From Prinia subflava (Eukaryota > Chordata > Aves > Passeriformes > Cisticolidae), in NCBI RefSeq assembly GCF_021018805.1, contig NC_086247.1:135077602-135141601 (forward strand): DNA of 64,000 bases, read 5' to 3'. The stretch's first letter is position 1. Every line of letters begins with the position of its first letter. A model generated the notes under the pieces. That model did not search any database. It saw nothing but the letters and a program-made list of their open reading frames with translations, and had not been told where the DNA came from. A program made the translations under genes and the position numbers. Shown here in pieces: positions 60,386-64,000 of the stretch.

Positions 60386-63300
60386 CTTCAGTATTTATTC
60401 ATTGATTCACACAGGGCTGTGTAGATTTACACTATTATGGATCTGATTTCTCCTCCTTTTAATGATTAATTTGCAGCATTTCTCCTTGTGTTCATGCATA
60501 ATAGAGTCTTGATATATTTCGTTTTTCTACTTAACTGGTTTCTTTCTTGGAACACTACTTCTTTTCCATAGCAGCACAAAGGCTCTGAAGGGAAAAGAGT
60601 GTCATAACCACTCCCTCCCTGCTTTTCTTACCCTTTGCTTTATCCTCAGCCATGCACTCTATTTCCAGTGCCCTACTCCCAGGTTTGACAAAAAGCATCT
60701 CTCTTTAAACTTGCACTTTGTACATTACAGCCAACACCTCAAAATGACGGAGCAGAGCCCAAGAGTTAGTGCCAGCTGAAGCACAGCAATTCCACATTTC
60801 CAGACTGACAGCACTGCTTCTGCTTAGAGGAAAGCATTTGTCAACACTTCATTTCATAACCACACACACAGGTCATATAGCTTATAATAAACTAAAGATA
60901 TTGCATAGCTTTTCTGCATGCAACTGAATTCTGTTGAGAATAGAGATGTCAGGAATAATTTATACTCTTCTCTTTTTGTACCCCTGACTGGACAGGAATA
61001 AATATCAGACATCCTGTACAGCCTTCTTCCTATTAAATACTGTTTATTAACATCTGTTAAAATTAATAGGCTTTTAATCCTCTCACCATTAATCATTCTA
61101 AAATGTGCTGTGTTTGTTGTTAGTGCAGTATGGCAGGCAGTAGAGACCCTTCCCCTCTTGCTTTAATCTCTAGTAAATTACATTACAGTGGCATCCTTTG
61201 GGACTGCAGAGTTTTGGATACATCAGCATTTTCTTTTACTAATATCCATTTTCATCCTTAAAATTACACTCTGCAATGTCTTGACTCTCTGCATGAAATG
61301 TTAAGTCATGCATTTGATTCTGAAAAATTTAAATGTGTCCATTCTTGACTTACAGAGCAGGCATTAAAAAGAAAAACAAGAAAAAAGAAGAAGAAAGAAA
61401 AAAAACACAGCCTACTGCAGTGTAAGATTTAAGTCCTGCAGAATTCTACATAAGTACATCTGCGCAAGCACGTCTAGGTGGAAGAATTAAGGCCTGTGTT
61501 TCAAACAATATCACTGAAATCAGCAGATTATTAGAAACTTTAATCATTAGGAATTCCAGAAAAGTCAAGAAAACGTTTTCAGTTTTTCAGCATAAACCCA
61601 CAATGATGTGTAAATTCATCACAATTGAAAATCATATTCATATTCATATATGAATATGACTTCTCCCCAGAACCCTTGTCAGGTCACACAACACCATCTG
61701 CAGCTTGAGAGGTCAGTGAGGATCTGTCCTCCAAGGCCAACACACTCTCCAAAGCTGTGATGTGGGTACACTGCAAACAGCAGCCTCGCAAGAGGGAGCT
61801 TTTCTTAAACTAAAAATTAACACTGTCTACAGACAGCATTAAAACCTGTAAATATTTTATAACATATTACTGTGCAGTTCCACGTACTTCTCACACAAGG
61901 GGCCCATGCAGAGCAGCAGTGATCTGAGGTTACAGAGCAATATGGATACAATTCCATTTTACTTGAGGCATAGTTTACAACTGAGTAATTAAAGGCCATA
62001 TTGCCATGCATATGCTCCCCTGAGTGAAGCAAATGCTGTTGACAATGTTCATGTCTACAAACAGAAGGAGACTGAGGAGATGCAGAAGGGGGTTTTTCAG
62101 TCTTGGAACTTGCCCAGAAGCTATCATATTTACTCTTGTGCTTGCAGGACCTTTTAGAGACATGCTGTTGCCTGCAGCACCAAACATGCAGCCACGTTGG
62201 ATGATTTCTTGACTGCTCTTGGGTGAGGGAAAAAGGAAATACAGGGTATAAACACATGGCATAGCTGCTGGCCTGGAGAGCCCTCAGTTCCTTTCAGATT
62301 CTACAGAAACTGAGGATAATCTGTTCATCACAGACTCAGGAGTTTAGGGAAAAAACCCTCAGATTCTCAGGCATAGAATAGGGACCAATAAAGCTGACTA
62401 ATAGAAAAGGAGAAAAAAAAACACCAAAAAACACCCTGAATGAACACATTCTCATTACAATCCCAAATAGCTTCTTTCTACAAGCTATCCAACTACCAGG
62501 AGTTAGAGGATCAGAGCCACTTACAGAGGTGCCTTGGCAAGCACAGTAACAAACAAAGCTTTTACTAGTGACTTCAGTGTCACTTAAAGGTTTTTTACTG
62601 ATTCTTTTTTCACATCTCGTTCCCACTTTTCACTGACTTAATTCTGTTTTGACATCAAACTAATATTTCTTTTAAGAAAAACTATCTAACCCAAGCAAGG
62701 CCAGAGACAGAATGAATGTGCTCTGGGTCAGTGACTAAGGTTCATCATTCCCCACCAGATTATACAAAAGGGAAACCTGGGAAATAAAAGGTGACTGTAT
62801 TTTCTACTCCATATAAATCTATAGTAACCCAATTTACTTCACTATAATTATTTTTTCATGGATGCTGAGCAGATACTCCAGAGACAAGAAACAGTGTGAA
62901 AACCCATCTCTGAGAGGTTTGAGAAGACTTTTGCTGAGAGGCCAGTTTGTTAGTCAAGATCGAGAGACAAAAAGAAGAAAAACATGAATAAAATGGCAAT
63001 TACAGTGCCAGTAATTAATTTTAAGGAAAACCACACGGGGGAAAAAATTGTGTCAGATCTTGTTATGTCCTTTAAAGTTTAACGATACCCATCTTCCGTC
63101 AGGGCTAAAAGCACCCTGTATCAATTGCTGGAGGAGGCAGAAGGTACCACAGGGTCCCTCTAACCCTGCCAAGTGCCTCTTCCTTCATCCCCAGCTGGTG
63201 AGGGAAGACACTTTCAGGTGAAAAGGGAGCACAGAGTCTGTGTGTGGTCACTGGTCACTCTGCCCATCTGTCAGACTCCACCTGTTTCATCTTCCACCCA

Positions 63301-64000
63301 CAGCTTTTGAAATGATGGGCAATTCCAGCTGCATTTGACAGAAGGTTTTAAGTCCTAGCTTTCTGGAAAATTACATCTCCCAAGTGATGTGACATCAGCT
63401 TTCCAAGTCAGAAAAAGGATGGCTTCAAACACCATCTCATCTCTGGTCTCCTCCATCTGACACAAGAGCAACCAAGCAGGAACTGGCAGGTCCAATAAAT
63501 CTGAGGACACGCTGCCCTCCCACCCACATGTCATCTGGGATTGTGGTTAATAAGGACCTAGAGGGCAGATGCTTGTTTTCATTCTTAATGGGAAAAACCC
63601 AGCAGCAATAAAAAAAATGGGACATGCAGTCATCTAATTATAACAGGAAAATAAAGACTTTTTATGCCATTCTAAAGGAATCCGTAAATCACTGCCAACA
63701 TGCCTGTCACCTAAGTTCATTCTACTTCAAGCTTTCTATTCCATTAGCATGGCACATCTAGAATGGTTCATAACTTCACTAAGTTGAATTCAGCTTAAAA
63801 AATTTAGGTCTGGATAGAGTAATTTTGCTGCAGATTTTATTATCTCACAAATTTGCCTTTGAGAGCAGAATATATAAATTAGAGTGCAGGGGCAGAATGT
63901 TAGTGCCCATGTCCAGAAATCTATATCATCTGGCAAGCAATGACGTAAATGAACATAAAATCAATTTCAAAACATAAATTTATATGAAGTGCTAAAAATA
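60386..64000. other. Non-coding right end of the window
   Basis: A purine-rich low-complexity patch lies at about 61370-61412 (A/G only apart from a few C). No gene recognised; overlapping minus frames near 61817-62262 have no motif. Confidence 0.55.

Noticed and set aside
61370..61412. Purine-rich low-complexity patch as a poly(A) tail or regulatory tract
   Set aside because: Simple degenerate A/G sequence with no body element upstream.
1..64000. CRISPR arrays, bacterial operons, riboswitches
   Set aside because: No spaced direct repeats or prokaryotic features; CR1 elements and an integrated retrovirus show vertebrate nuclear DNA.

Overview
The window looks like avian nuclear DNA. It is mostly A+T-rich, non-coding sequence carrying several diverged CR1 LINE fragments, the dominant interspersed repeat of birds. 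It also holds one complete class II endogenous retrovirus whose Env resembles that of avian leukosis/sarcoma-type (alpha) retroviruses. No host protein-coding gene could be recognised with confidence. The window is probably intergenic or lies inside a long intron.

The centrepiece is a full-length provirus on the minus strand, 10493-20023 (about 9.5 kb). It has two 866-bp LTRs that I read as identical base for base, and it is flanked by a perfect 6-bp target duplication (ACCTGG at 10487-10492 and 20024-20029). In transcriptional order (descending coordinates) it contains: 5' LTR; a primer binding site matching the 3' end of tRNA-Arg(CCU); a leader with a tiny upstream ORF and a consensus splice donor; gag (642 codons, open); an A AAA AAC ribosomal slippery site directly before the gag stop; one long pro-pol frame with a dUTPase-like segment, protease, reverse transcriptase, RNase H and integrase (all catalytic residues present); a splice acceptor at the end of pol; env (503 codons, open, with signal peptide, furin site, CX6CC and membrane anchor); a polypurine tract; and the 3' LTR. 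No stop or frameshift interrupts any gene, so this is a very young and structurally intact element. Its organisation is mosaic: protease sits in the pol frame after a single -1 shift, Gag has one zinc knuckle, the primer is tRNA-Arg, and Env is alpharetrovirus-like with a short SU and a long acidic tail.

Left flank (1-10486): A+T-rich with no recognisable gene, a GC-rich island at about 5021-5330, and a short GGTGGA-type simple repeat near 540-590.

Right flank (20030-64000): A+T-rich. CR1 fragments lie near 22150, 29728, 46478 (the longest, keeping the end of the reverse-transcriptase ORF), 49423 and 60285. There is an uninterrupted A46 tract at 39571 and a few minus-strand, exon-like open segments with good splice consensus (about 38 kb, 38.9 kb and 40.5 kb) that I cannot assign to any gene.
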